Positions 43,851 through 52,315 of a stretch of 64,000 nt of DNA are shown piece after piece. Source of the DNA: Gluconacetobacter johannae (GTDB taxonomy: Bacteria; Pseudomonadota; Alphaproteobacteria; Acetobacterales; Acetobacteraceae); the NCBI RefSeq assembly GCF_025994435.1, contig NZ_BAQK01000071.1, positions 67,410 to 131,409 of the forward strand, given 5' to 3'. Position numbers and translations under genes: made by a program. Every line of letters begins with the position of its first letter. Position 1 is the first letter of the stretch. A model generated the notes under the pieces. That model had not been told where the DNA came from. It saw only the letters and a program-made list of their open reading frames with translations, and did no database searches.

Positions 43851-45188
43851 TTGACGCAGACAGACGTTCTGTCCGACCGCCCCTCCCTTGCCGACAGGAT
43901 CGGCATTCCACGACCCCTTCTCTGGGGGTTTGTCGGATTGCTGCTCTTCATGATCGGCGACGGGGTCGAAGCCGGCTATCTGGCGCCCTATCTCGAAAAT
44001 CACGGCCAATCCGCGCGCGACGTGGCGTTCCTGTTCACGGTCTATGGTGTCGCAGTTTCCATCTCGTCCTGGCTGTCGGGCCCGCTGTCCGACCTGTGGG
44101 GGCCGAAGCGGGTCATGTGGATCGGCCTGGCCATCTGGAGCGTGTTCGAAATCGTCTTCCTGGTCCTGGGCCTGCAGGTCGCCAGCTATCCGATGATGGT
44201 TGTCGCCTATACGCTGCGTGGACTGGGGTATCCGCTGTTCGCCTACGGCTTCCTGGTCTGGATCGCCGCCGCGACCCCGCCACGCCAGCTTGGCTCCGCC
44301 GCCGGCTGGTTCTGGTTCGCTTTCTCGGGCGGACTGCCGACGCTGGGGTCGCTGTTCGCCAGCTTCACCATCCCGGTTATCGGTGAACTCGCCACCTTCT
44401 GGTCGTCGCTGGGCCTGGTGATCGCCGGCGGCCTGGTGGCGCTGCTGCTGACGCGCGAACCCCGGGGCGCGGCCCGGCTGGCCCCGCACCACGTCTCGGT
44501 GAAGGGGATCTTCTTCGGCTCGCTCAGCATTCTGTGGCGCGAGCCCAAGACATTCGTAGCAATGATCGTGCGTACCATCGACACGGCGTCGGAATACGCG
44601 TTCCTGGTCATCATGCCGTCCTTTTTCATGAAAGTCGTCGGCTTCACCCTGTCGCAGTGGCTGCAATTGCTGTCGATCGTCTTCCTCAGCAACATCCTGT
44701 TCAACCTGGCGTCGGGGATGCTGGCCGACCGCCTGGGACATCGTACGGTGGTGTCGATCGCGGGCTGCCTGGGGTCGGCGATCTCGGTGCCGGTCTTCTA
44801 TTATGTGCCGATGGCCCATCACGGCAATTTCCTGATCGCGGCCCTGGCCGGCATCTTCTACGGCGCGACGGTCGCGGCCTTTGTGCCGCTGTCGGGCCTG
44901 GTGCCGCAGATCTGCCCGAAGGAAAAGGCCGCCGCCCTGTCCGCGCTGGGCCTGGGCGCCGGCGCCAGCACCTGGGTCGGCCCGGCCATCGTCACCTGGT
45001 TCGAAGGCTGGCACGGGATCGAGGGCATCATCTGGATCTTCTCCGGCCTCTATGCCTTCGCCGGGATCCTGACCCTGTACCTGTCGGTGCCCGACCATGC
45101 CCGCGCGGTCCTCGCGGCCCAGCGCAACGATCGACGCAGGGACCGGAACGCCGACGGCATGTACGGCGAAACCCCGGTCCTGCACTGA
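43851..45188 (+). CDS. Polyol permease, RbtT/DalT/CsbX family MFS transporter
   Basis: 445 residues from TTG 43851, about 12 membrane helices. The segment LLFMIGDGVEAGYLAPYLENHG (after about residue 30) and SGPLSDLWGPKRVMWIGL resemble ribitol/D-arabitol proton symporters. Uptake of a sugar alcohol into the cytoplasm is the likely role. The TTG start is preceded by AGAGGAG about ten bases upstream, part of which (GGAG, 43838-43841) can pair with CTCC (43845-43848). No catabolic dehydrogenase gene is adjacent. Confidence 0.8.
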   Translation: MTQTDVLSDRPSLADRIGIPRPLLWGFVGLLLFMIGDGVEAGYLAPYLENHGQSARDVAFLFTVYGVAVSISSWLSGPLSDLWGPKRVMWIGLAIWSVFEIVFLVLGLQVASYPMMVVAYTLRGLGYPLFAYGFLVWIAAATPPRQLGSAAGWFWFAFSGGLPTLGSLFASFTIPVIGELATFWSSLGLVIAGGLVALLLTREPRGAARLAPHHVSVKGIFFGSLSILWREPKTFVAMIVRTIDTASEYAFLVIMPSFFMKVVGFTLSQWLQLLSIVFLSNILFNLASGMLADRLGHRTVVSIAGCLGSAISVPVFYYVPMAHHGNFLIAALAGIFYGATVAAFVPLSGLVPQICPKEKAAALSALGLGAGASTWVGPAIVTWFEGWHGIEGIIWIFSGLYAFAGILTLYLSVPDHARAVLAAQRNDRRRDRNADGMYGETPVLH

Positions 45189-45208
45189 CCCGACAATCCG
45201 GGGACAGC

Positions 45209-45234
45209 CCCGGCCTTCCGCACGGAAGGCCGGG
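45209..45234 (+). terminator. Strong hairpin after the polyol permease
   Basis: CCCGGCCTTCC (45209-45219) pairs exactly with 45224-45234 around GCAC. A second small stem CCGGGG/CCCCGG precedes it. No T-run follows, so termination is plausible but not certain. Confidence 0.5.
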
Positions 45235-45284
45235 TACCTCCCCAGTTGCATCCCCAGCCAAAACCATGAATAAGAATGCCCATC

Positions 45285-45389
<105 letters not shown>

Positions 45390-45612
45390 CTCCGACGAAC
45401 TCTTTTCTTTGCTGCGCCCGGAAGCAGTGCCTCACCCTGTCCAATGGCTGGGTTCAAAGGCCAGACGGACATGGGTGTCCGCCTCCGCCCGTCCCTGACA
45501 AAAGGGTCGGAGGATATTCTTCATGAAAATGTCGGTGGGCTCGGGCAAAGCCCGGCCTTGCTACGGCAGCCACCTGCCGACGCCGCGCACGGCATCGGCA
45601 GGATGCATGTCC

Positions 45613-46887
45613 TCAGGCGACGCGACGCGCGCCGCCGCCACGATGGCCGCCGCCGCCCTGGCGCTGCTGCGGGCGTCCGCCACCGCCGCCCCGGCCACGC
45701 CCGCCGCCACCGCCCAGAACGGGCGGACGCAGGGTGGAGTTGGAGGCGGTTTCGGAATGGTACGGATGTTCCACGACAACCGGGATCTTCTTGGCGATCG
45801 TCTTCTCGATGTCGCGCAGCCACGCCCGCTGCTCGGCATCGCACAGCGACACCGCCCAGCCTTCGCGCCCGGCGCGGGCCGTACGGCCGATCCGGTGCAC
45901 ATAGCTTTCGGGCACGTTCGGCAGGTCGTAGTTGAAGACATGCGTGACGTCATCGACATCAATGCCGCGCGCCGCGATATCGGTCGCCACCAGCACCTTC
46001 ACTGCGCCGGAACGGAAACCCGCCATCGCACGTTCGCGCGCGCCCTGCGACTTGTTGCCATGGATCGCCTCGGAAACGATTCCATGATCGTTGAGGAAGG
46101 CGGCAACCTTGTTGGCCTCATGCTTCATCAGCGTGAACACCACGGCGCGCTCGACCTTGGGCGAATCAACCAGCAGCTTCAGCGCGTCGCGCTTGTTCTC
46201 GGTATCGACGAACATGACGGCCTGGCGGATCCGGTCGACGGTGCTGGACGGCGGCGTCACCTGCACGGTCGCCGGGTCGCGCAGCAGGCCGTGGGCCAGG
46301 TCGGAGATGCTCTTGGGCATGGTGGCCGAGAACAGCAGCGTCTGGCGGTCACGCGGCAGTTCGGCGACGATCCGCCGGATGTCGCGCACGAAGCCCATGT
46401 CCAGCATCCGGTCGGCTTCGTCCAGCACCAGGACCTCCAGGCCGGACAGATCGACATGCCCCTGGCCCATCAGGTCCAGCAGGCGGCCGGGTGCGGCCAC
46501 CAGCACGTCGACGCCGCGGCGCATCGCCTCGACCTGCCGGCCCTGCCCGACGCCACCGAAGATCACCGCATGGCTCAGCCGCATGTGGCGGGCATAGGCC
46601 TTGAAGCTGTCGTCGATCTGCGAGGCCAGTTCGCGCGTCGGCGCCAGCACCAGCGCGCGCGCGCCCTTGGGGTGGGCGCGCCCATGATGCGTCAGCAGCC
46701 GGTGCAGGATCGGCAGCGCGAAGGCCGCGGTCTTGCCGGTGCCCGTCTGGGCCAGGCCCAGCAGGTCGCGCCCGGCCAGCAGATGCGGGATCGCCCCGGC
46801 CTGGATGGGGGTCGGGGTGGTGTAGCCTTCCTCGTTCAAGGCGCGCAGCAAGGGTTCGGCAAGTTGAAGGTCGGAGAATGTCGTCAT
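45613..46887 (-). CDS. DEAD-box ATP-dependent RNA helicase, RhlE-like
   Basis: 424 residues. RecA-like domain 1 has the Q motif (TPTPIQ, 25-30), AQTGTGKT (46-53), PTREL, DEAD (156-159) and SAT (187-189). Domain 2 has VLVATDIAARGIDVDDVTHVFNYDLP and HRIGRTARAG. The C-terminal 30 or so residues are a Gly/Arg-rich tail that would bind RNA. Likely acts in ribosome assembly or mRNA turnover. ATG 46887 is preferred: GGGAGG sits just before it. Confidence 0.92.
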   Translation of the reverse strand: MTTFSDLQLAEPLLRALNEEGYTTPTPIQAGAIPHLLAGRDLLGLAQTGTGKTAAFALPILHRLLTHHGRAHPKGARALVLAPTRELASQIDDSFKAYARHMRLSHAVIFGGVGQGRQVEAMRRGVDVLVAAPGRLLDLMGQGHVDLSGLEVLVLDEADRMLDMGFVRDIRRIVAELPRDRQTLLFSATMPKSISDLAHGLLRDPATVQVTPPSSTVDRIRQAVMFVDTENKRDALKLLVDSPKVERAVVFTLMKHEANKVAAFLNDHGIVSEAIHGNKSQGARERAMAGFRSGAVKVLVATDIAARGIDVDDVTHVFNYDLPNVPESYVHRIGRTARAGREGWAVSLCDAEQRAWLRDIEKTIAKKIPVVVEHPYHSETASNSTLRPPVLGGGGGRGRGGGGGRPQQRQGGGGHRGGGARRVA

Positions 46888-47196
46888 GAAAGCGCCTCCC
46901 GGCACCAAAATGGCCGGAACCCTCACGACAGAATGAGCATCCGGAACGGTCTTGAAAGAAATACGAAACACGGTTCGCCACCCTGCATCGCAGGGCACGC
47001 TGTCAGTCACCGCAAGCCGTCTGGGAAAGGGAAGATGCGCTTGTCCGTCCAGTCCGTGCCCCCCGCGTCAACAAGGCACGTGCGTACAAGTCAGCATGAG
47101 GGACAGGCGCGGGCCATCCACGAGCGGCTTCTACCCGTTCAAGGCACCTTCCGCAAGCCTTTTCCAGAAGTTGGCCGTTGCCGGCGGCACGTCGCG
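46888..47196. other. Intergenic region upstream of the helicase
   Basis: 309 bases between two minus-strand genes. No gene, strong promoter or terminator was recognised; the helicase promoter and its 5' leader should lie here. Confidence 0.4.
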
Positions 47197-47802
47197 TCAG
47201 GCGAAGCGGTCGCGCACGCGCACCTGATCCAGCGTCAGGCGACTGGCACGGGGCCGCGCCGCCTGCGTGCCCTTGCCGATGGCGACGAACATGGCGATCA
47301 CATGGTCGTCCGGCAGGTTTATCAGCCTGGCCACCGCGTCGAAATCGAACCCGTCCATCGGGCAGGACTGATAGCCCAGGCTGGCGGCGGCCAGCATCAT
47401 CGTCTGTGCCGCCTGGGCGCAGGACCGCATCGTCTCGTCCTGCTGGACCTGCGCGCGCCCCTCGTAATACTGGTTAATCAGGCCCACCATCAGGTCCTGC
47501 ACGTCCTGCGGCGCGTCGGCCCAGTAGCGCGCCGGGTCCTTGCGCCAGGCCTGCTTGTCCGCGCACATCACGATCAGGACCGAGGCATCGGTGACCTGCG
47601 CCTGGTCCCACGCGACCGCGCGGATCTGCCGCCGCAACGCCGGATCGGTCACCACCACGAAGCGCCAGTGCTGGATATTGAAAGCGGTCGGGGCCAGCAT
47701 GCCCGCCGACAGGATCGTGTCCAGGTCGGCGTCGGGCATGCGGTGGTCGGGATCGTACTGCTTGACCGCGCGGCGTGTCCGGATGGCGTCCAGTGTGTCC
47801 AT
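47197..47802 (-). CDS. Nitroreductase-family FMN oxidoreductase
   Basis: 201 residues. FMN-dependent NAD(P)H oxidoreductase of the NfsB/RutE-like fold. The N-terminal IRTRRAVKQYDPDHRMP holds the FMN-phosphate arginines (about 8-20). The segment APTAFNIQHWRFVVV near 37-51 is the usual second FMN contact, and MMLAAASLGYQSCPMDGFD near 135 is typical. The physiological substrate is unknown. It is 33 bases downstream of the sugar kinase on the same strand and could be the last gene of the metX operon. Confidence 0.86.
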   Translation of the reverse strand: MDTLDAIRTRRAVKQYDPDHRMPDADLDTILSAGMLAPTAFNIQHWRFVVVTDPALRRQIRAVAWDQAQVTDASVLIVMCADKQAWRKDPARYWADAPQDVQDLMVGLINQYYEGRAQVQQDETMRSCAQAAQTMMLAAASLGYQSCPMDGFDFDAVARLINLPDDHVIAMFVAIGKGTQAARPRASRLTLDQVRVRDRFA

Positions 47803-47835
47803 GGGGCGGATATCCCTGTCCTTGATCGGTGGCTG

Positions 47836-48741
47836 TTATTCTCGGCCGATCGCCGCGGAATGCAACCGCCCCGCCAGCAGCAGCGCGCCCTCGACCGCCC
47901 CGCCCCGCGGTTCGGACAGGCGGCTGCGGCTCCACGGCGACAGACAGGGCCGCAACACGCCCGCCAGACCGCCCACCAGACAGCAGGACAGGTGCCCGAA
48001 CCCGTCGCCGGCCAGCAACGCGGCCAGCAGGCCGTCGATCTCGGCCCCCGCCCGGGCCAGCAGCGCTTGCGCCTGCATGTCGCCCTGCCCGGCCGCGGCG
48101 GCAACCAGCGGAACCAGGCGCGCGAATCCGTCCGGCCGGGCTCCGACCGCCCAGATCATCGGATCGCCGCCGTCCGCCGCCGCCAGGGTCCGGATCGCAT
48201 CGGTCAGCGCCGTGCGGGGCGCGCGGCCGTCGCCTGCGCGCAGCATCAGGCGCACGGCCTCCAGCCCGATCCAGGCGCCGCCGCCCTCGTCGCCCTGCGG
48301 GAACCCCCATCCGCCGACCCGGCGGGTCCGCCCCCCGGCCACGGCATATCCCACCGTGCCGGTTCCGGCCGCGACCATGGCGCCGTCCTGCCCGCCATGT
48401 GCCCCGACACAGGACGTATAGGCATCGGTCACGATCTCAATATCCGCGAAAATCGCCGGAAGGGCCATGAAACGCGCGCGCGCCTCCGCCACCTCGGCCC
48501 CCGCCAGCCCCGCGCCGGCCACCAGGCGGCAGGCGTCCGGCGACAGGCCGGCCTGCGCCATGGCCTGCTCCAGCGCCTCGCGGATCGACCGCCATCCGCA
48601 CGCGGCATCCGTCGCGATATTGGCGGGGCCGCCCTGCCCCGCGCCCAGAACCACCCCGTCCGGCGTGGCCAGACGCAGCCGCGTCGCCGTTCCCCCGCCG
48701 TCGATGCCGACCAGCACGGTGCGCGCGCCGCCCACCGCCAC
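47836..48741 (-). CDS. BadF/BadG-type sugar kinase (N-acetylglucosamine/glucosamine kinase-like)
   Basis: 301 residues. Actin-like ATPase fold: phosphate 1 loop VGIDGGGTATRLRL near 11-24, phosphate 2 MVAAGTGTVGYAV near 122-134, and GGWGFPQGDEGGGAWIG near 143-159, the hallmark of GlcNAc/glucosamine kinases in the BadF family. It would phosphorylate an amino sugar at C6 in the cytoplasm. The GTG start lies 3 bases after the metW stop (TGATCCGTG), so it is cotranscribed with metXW. Confidence 0.85.
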   Translation of the reverse strand: MAVGGARTVLVGIDGGGTATRLRLATPDGVVLGAGQGGPANIATDAACGWRSIREALEQAMAQAGLSPDACRLVAGAGLAGAEVAEARARFMALPAIFADIEIVTDAYTSCVGAHGGQDGAMVAAGTGTVGYAVAGGRTRRVGGWGFPQGDEGGGAWIGLEAVRLMLRAGDGRAPRTALTDAIRTLAAADGGDPMIWAVGARPDGFARLVPLVAAAAGQGDMQAQALLARAGAEIDGLLAALLAGDGFGHLSCCLVGGLAGVLRPCLSPWSRSRLSEPRGGAVEGALLLAGRLHSAAIGRE

Positions 48742-48744
48742 GGA

Positions 48745-49350
48745 TCAGCCGTTCCGCCGCCGCAGCAGGAACAACGCCTGCTCGCCGAACAGATTGGCCA
48801 GACGGATGGAGCGGCGCCACGGCGCGCGCTCGCCGTCCTCATCCACCGCCATCCATTCCTCGACCACGTAGCCCTCTTCCCGGCAGAGCATCAGGAAATC
48901 GAGAATCGTGCAGGGATGGATATTCGGCGTTTCGTACCACGACGTGTTCCAGACCGCCGTCATCGGCATCCGCCCCGTCGTCAGCAGCTTCAGCCGCAAT
49001 TGCCAGTGCCCGAAATTGGGGAACGAGACGATGGCATGACGCCCGATCCGCAGCATCTGGCGCAAGACCTCGCGCGGGCGTTCGACGGCCTGCAGGGTGC
49101 GTTGCAGCACCACATAATCGAAGGCGTGCCGGGGATAATGCGCCAGGTCGTGATCCGCGTCGCCATGCATCACCGGCAGCCCGTGCGCCACCGAGCGCGT
49201 GACCTCCTGCATGTCGATCTCGATGCCCTGGGCGTCGCAGCCGCGGGTGCGGAACAGATAATCCAGCAGCGCACCGTCGCCGCTACCGATATCGAGCACC
49301 CGGGTCCCGGGCTGGATCATTTCGGCAATCAGCCGCTGGTCGAGCCGCAC
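48745..49350 (-). CDS. metW: Methionine biosynthesis protein MetW
   Basis: 201 residues. SAM-methyltransferase-like fold (VLDIGSGDGALLDYL near 19-33) with the MetW hallmarks GIEID, VLQRTLQAVERPREVL and ISFPNFGHW-like VSFPNFGHWQLR near 109-120. MetW works with MetX in homoserine acetylation. GTG start 3 bases after the metX stop (TGACCGGTG). Confidence 0.94.
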   Translation of the reverse strand: MRLDQRLIAEMIQPGTRVLDIGSGDGALLDYLFRTRGCDAQGIEIDMQEVTRSVAHGLPVMHGDADHDLAHYPRHAFDYVVLQRTLQAVERPREVLRQMLRIGRHAIVSFPNFGHWQLRLKLLTTGRMPMTAVWNTSWYETPNIHPCTILDFLMLCREEGYVVEEWMAVDEDGERAPWRRSIRLANLFGEQALFLLRRRNG

Positions 49351-49353
49351 CGG

Positions 49354-50514
49354 TCAGCCGATCCGCGCATGTTCGGCGGCGCCGGACAGGAAGCCGCGCA
49401 CCGTGCGGTCGAAATCGGGTTCGTCCAGCAGGAAGGCGTCGTGCCCCTTGTCGCTCTCGATCTCGACGAACGAGACGTTGGCGGCGGCGCGGTTCAGCGC
49501 GCGGGCCAGCATGCGCGCCTGCGACGTGGGGAACAGCCAGTCCGAGGAAAACGACACGATGCAGAAGCGCGTGCGCGTGCCGTGGAACGGCCGGGACAGA
49601 TCGCCGTCATGCTCGGTTCCCAGATCGAAATAATCCATCGCCCGCGTGATCGTCAGATAGGAATTGGCGTCGAACCGGTTGACGAACGACGACCCCTGGT
49701 GCCGCAGATAGCTTTCGACCTCGAACATCTCGCCGAACAGCGACAGCGGGTTGTCGCCGTAGGGGTCGCGGCGGACGCGCCGGCCGAATTTGCGCGTCAG
49801 GGCTTCCTCGGACAAATAGGTGATGTGCGCCATCATCCGCGCGACCGCCAGCCCCCGGGCCGGCACGGCGTCGCGTTCCCAGTACCGCCCGCCATGCCAG
49901 TCGGGGTCGGCGAAGATCGCCTGGCGGCTGACCTCGTTGAACGCGATGTTCTGGGCCGAATGAAACGGCGACGTCGCGATGGGCATGGCCGCGAACACCA
50001 TGTCCGGATAGGTCGCGGCCCATTCCAGCACCTGCATGCCGCCCATCGACCCGCCGACGACGGCGAACAGCCGGTGGATGCCCAGGCGGTCGACCAGCAG
50101 CTTCTGCGCGCGGACCATGTCGCGGATGGTGACGGGCGGGAAATCGGTGCCCCACGGCTCGGCCCCGTCCGCCCCCGGCCCCGAACGCGGCGAGCGCGGG
50201 CCGGTCGAGCCCATGCAGCCGCCCAGCACGTTCATGCAGATGACGAAGAACCGGTCGGTGTCGATCGGCAGGCCCGGCCCGACCATCCGGCTCCACCATC
50301 CGGGCTTGCCGGTCAGGGGCTGGGTGTCCGCCAGGTACTGGTCGCCGGTCAGGGCATGACACACGATGATGGCGTTATCGCGCGCCGCCGACAGGGCGCC
50401 ATAGGTCCGGTACGCGATCTGCACCGGCGCCAGATGGAACCCGCATTCCAGATGAAGCCCTTCGGGGAACACCATGCATTCATGCTGAAGCGGGGCAGGT
50501 ACGGTCTGATCCAT
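49354..50514 (-). CDS. metX: Homoserine O-acetyltransferase
   Basis: 386 residues. Alpha/beta-hydrolase-fold acyltransferase; acetylates (in some bacteria succinylates) homoserine before sulfhydrylation. ALTGDQ near 54, NVLGGCMGSTGP near 95-106 and the nucleophile elbow GGSMGG with Ser156 are present. The acid/base pair is in SSDWLFP and SDKGHDAFL near the C-terminus. ATG 50514 is chosen; the in-frame ATG 25 codons upstream lacks conservation. Heads the metX-metW-kinase-nitroreductase operon. Confidence 0.94.
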   Translation of the reverse strand: MDQTVPAPLQHECMVFPEGLHLECGFHLAPVQIAYRTYGALSAARDNAIIVCHALTGDQYLADTQPLTGKPGWWSRMVGPGLPIDTDRFFVICMNVLGGCMGSTGPRSPRSGPGADGAEPWGTDFPPVTIRDMVRAQKLLVDRLGIHRLFAVVGGSMGGMQVLEWAATYPDMVFAAMPIATSPFHSAQNIAFNEVSRQAIFADPDWHGGRYWERDAVPARGLAVARMMAHITYLSEEALTRKFGRRVRRDPYGDNPLSLFGEMFEVESYLRHQGSSFVNRFDANSYLTITRAMDYFDLGTEHDGDLSRPFHGTRTRFCIVSFSSDWLFPTSQARMLARALNRAAANVSFVEIESDKGHDAFLLDEPDFDRTVRGFLSGAAEHARIG

Positions 50515-50616
50515 CGCGCGGGGCCGGCATTCCGTCGTGAACGATTGCAAGACGCGGACAGGACAGCGTCGCGGGCGATACCCTGTCACGACCGCGACGT
50601 CCTATGGCACCAGCGT

Positions 50617-50675
50617 CCGCCGCACGCAACAGTTTGCATGGCCGGCGGGGAAAAGCGGGGCGACGCCGCCGCCCC
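50617..50675 (-). promoter_or_regulatory. Structured metX leader candidate
   Basis: Two stems lie in the 270-base gap between metX and osmC. 50617-50648 nests CCGCCG/CGGCGG around GCAA/TTGC. 50657-50675 is GGGGCG-N7-CGCCCC, which on the minus strand is followed by GCTTTT. The order could form an attenuator-like leader for metX. It does not match the SAM-II consensus I know. Confidence 0.3.
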
Positions 50676-50784
50676 TCTCACCGCATCGTGTGCGCGCCAT
50701 GCGCTCCACCCCGGAAGGCAGGGCGTTATGGTCGGACCCTGCCGGCCCCAAGCGGGCCCGGCACATGCAGGAGGAAACCGACCC

Positions 50785-51216
50785 ATGACCATCACGAAAT
50801 TCGGCACTGCCCACTGGCAAGGCGGCCTGAAGGACGGCAAGGGCACCGTCTCCACCCAGAGCGGCGCGCTGTCGGCGCTGCCCTACGGGTTCAACACGCG
50901 CTTCGAAGGCGTCGCGGGCACCAACCCCGAGGAACTGGTGGGCGCGGCGCACGCGGCCTGCTTCGCCATGGCGCTGTCAGGCGTGCTGGGCGGGGCCGGC
51001 CTGACGGCGACGGCGCTGGACGCGAAATCGGTCATCTCGCTGGAAAAGCAGCCCGACGGCTTCGCGGTGACGGCGGCCCACCTGACCCTGACCGCCACCA
51101 TCCCCGGCGCGACCGAGGATCAGTTCCAGGACCTGGCCGCCAAGGCCAAGGCCGGCTGCCCGATCTCGAAGCTGCTGAACGCCCCCATCACGCTGGAGGC
51201 GACACTGACGGCCTGA
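50785..51216 (+). CDS. osmC: OsmC-family peroxiredoxin
   Basis: 143 residues. Thiol peroxidase that reduces organic hydroperoxides. The two catalytic cysteines are Cys59 (HAACFAMALS) and Cys125 (KAGCPISK), and the length matches OsmC. AGGAGGA lies just upstream of the ATG. Its last 29 bases overlap the aroC gene tail to tail. Confidence 0.93.
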   Translation: MTITKFGTAHWQGGLKDGKGTVSTQSGALSALPYGFNTRFEGVAGTNPEELVGAAHAACFAMALSGVLGGAGLTATALDAKSVISLEKQPDGFAVTAAHLTLTATIPGATEDQFQDLAAKAKAGCPISKLLNAPITLEATLTA

Positions 51217-52291
51217 CATCCCCGCCGACCTGCGCCCGGTGGCGCAGCAGGTGATCGGCCAGCACGCAGGCCATCATCGCCTCGCCCACCGGAACCGCGC
51301 GAATGCCCACGCAGGGGTCGTGCCGCCCCCGGGTCGCGACCTCGACATTCTCGCCCGCGCGCGTCACCGAGGCGACGGGCGTCAGGATCGAACTGGTCGG
51401 CTTGACCGCGAAGCGCGCGACGACCGGCTGCCCGGTCGAAATCCCGCCCAGGATGCCGCCCGCGTGGTTCGAGGCGAAGGTCAGGCGGCCGTCTTCCATC
51501 CGCATCGGGTCGGCGTTGTCCTCGCCGGTCAGGGCGGCGGCGGCGAAGCCCTCGCCGATCTCGACGCCCTTGACCGCGTTGATGCTCATCAACGCCATCG
51601 CCAGGTCGGAATCGAGCTTGCCGTAAATCGGCGCGCCCAGCCCCGGCGGCACGCCCTCGGCCACGATTTCGATCACCGCGCCGACCGACGACCCGGCCTT
51701 ACGCACCGCGCCCAGATACTCCTCCCAGACCGGCACCATCTCCGGGTCGGGGCAGAAGAACGGGTTGGCCTCCACGGCGTCCCAGTCCCAGCGGGCGCGA
51801 TCGACGCGGTGCGGGCCGACCTGCGTCAGGGCGCCGCGGATACGCACCCCCCCGCCCAGCACCTGCCGCGCCACCGCGCCCGCCGCCACCCGCATCGCGG
51901 TCTCCCGCGCCGACGACCGGCCGCCGCCGCGATAGTCGCGGATGCCGTATTTCAGGTCGTAGGTGACGTCGGCGTGGCCGGGGCGATAGCGCTCGGCGAT
52001 GTCGCCGTAATCGCGCGACCGCTGATCGGTATTGTGGATCAGCAGCGCGATCGGGGTGCCGGTCGTCCGGCCCTCGAACACGCCCGACAGGATCTCGACC
52101 GCGTCGGGCTCCTGGCGCTGGGTGGTGTATTTCGACTGGCCGGGACGCCGCCGGTCCAGCCACGGCTGGATGTCGGCCGCCGACAGCGCCAGGCGTGGCG
52201 GGCAGCCATCGACGACGCAGCCGATCGCCGGCCCGTGGCTCTCGCCCCAGGTCGTGACCCGGAACAGATGGCCGAAACTATTGTGCGACAT
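51188..52291 (-). CDS. aroC: Chorismate synthase
   Basis: 367 residues. FMN-dependent final enzyme of the shikimate pathway. Signatures: GESHGPAIGCVVDGCPPRL near 17-35, RRRPGQSKYTTQRQEPD near 48-64 and YGIRDYRGGGRSSARETAMRVAAGA near 119-143, plus NHAGGILGGIS and KPTSSI further on. It shares 29 bases with the end of osmC on the other strand. fabI lies 24 bases upstream, same strand. Confidence 0.96.
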   Translation of the reverse strand: MSHNSFGHLFRVTTWGESHGPAIGCVVDGCPPRLALSAADIQPWLDRRRPGQSKYTTQRQEPDAVEILSGVFEGRTTGTPIALLIHNTDQRSRDYGDIAERYRPGHADVTYDLKYGIRDYRGGGRSSARETAMRVAAGAVARQVLGGGVRIRGALTQVGPHRVDRARWDWDAVEANPFFCPDPEMVPVWEEYLGAVRKAGSSVGAVIEIVAEGVPPGLGAPIYGKLDSDLAMALMSINAVKGVEIGEGFAAAALTGEDNADPMRMEDGRLTFASNHAGGILGGISTGQPVVARFAVKPTSSILTPVASVTRAGENVEVATRGRHDPCVGIRAVPVGEAMMACVLADHLLRHRAQVGGDVRPSVSPPA

Positions 52292-52315
52292 GACCCGGCA
52301 TCCCCCTCGTGGCCG

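Noticed and set aside
45523..50784. A more than 5-kb open frame on the plus strand running antisense to the helicase, nitroreductase, kinase, metW and metX genes
   Set aside because: High GC content keeps stop codons away from this frame. Its translation is low-complexity and unlike any family until it reaches the real osmC start at 50785, while the opposite strand encodes five recognisable proteins.
50515..50784. SAM-II riboswitch upstream of metX
   Set aside because: Position fits, but the conserved pseudoknot sequences could not be found; only generic stems are present.
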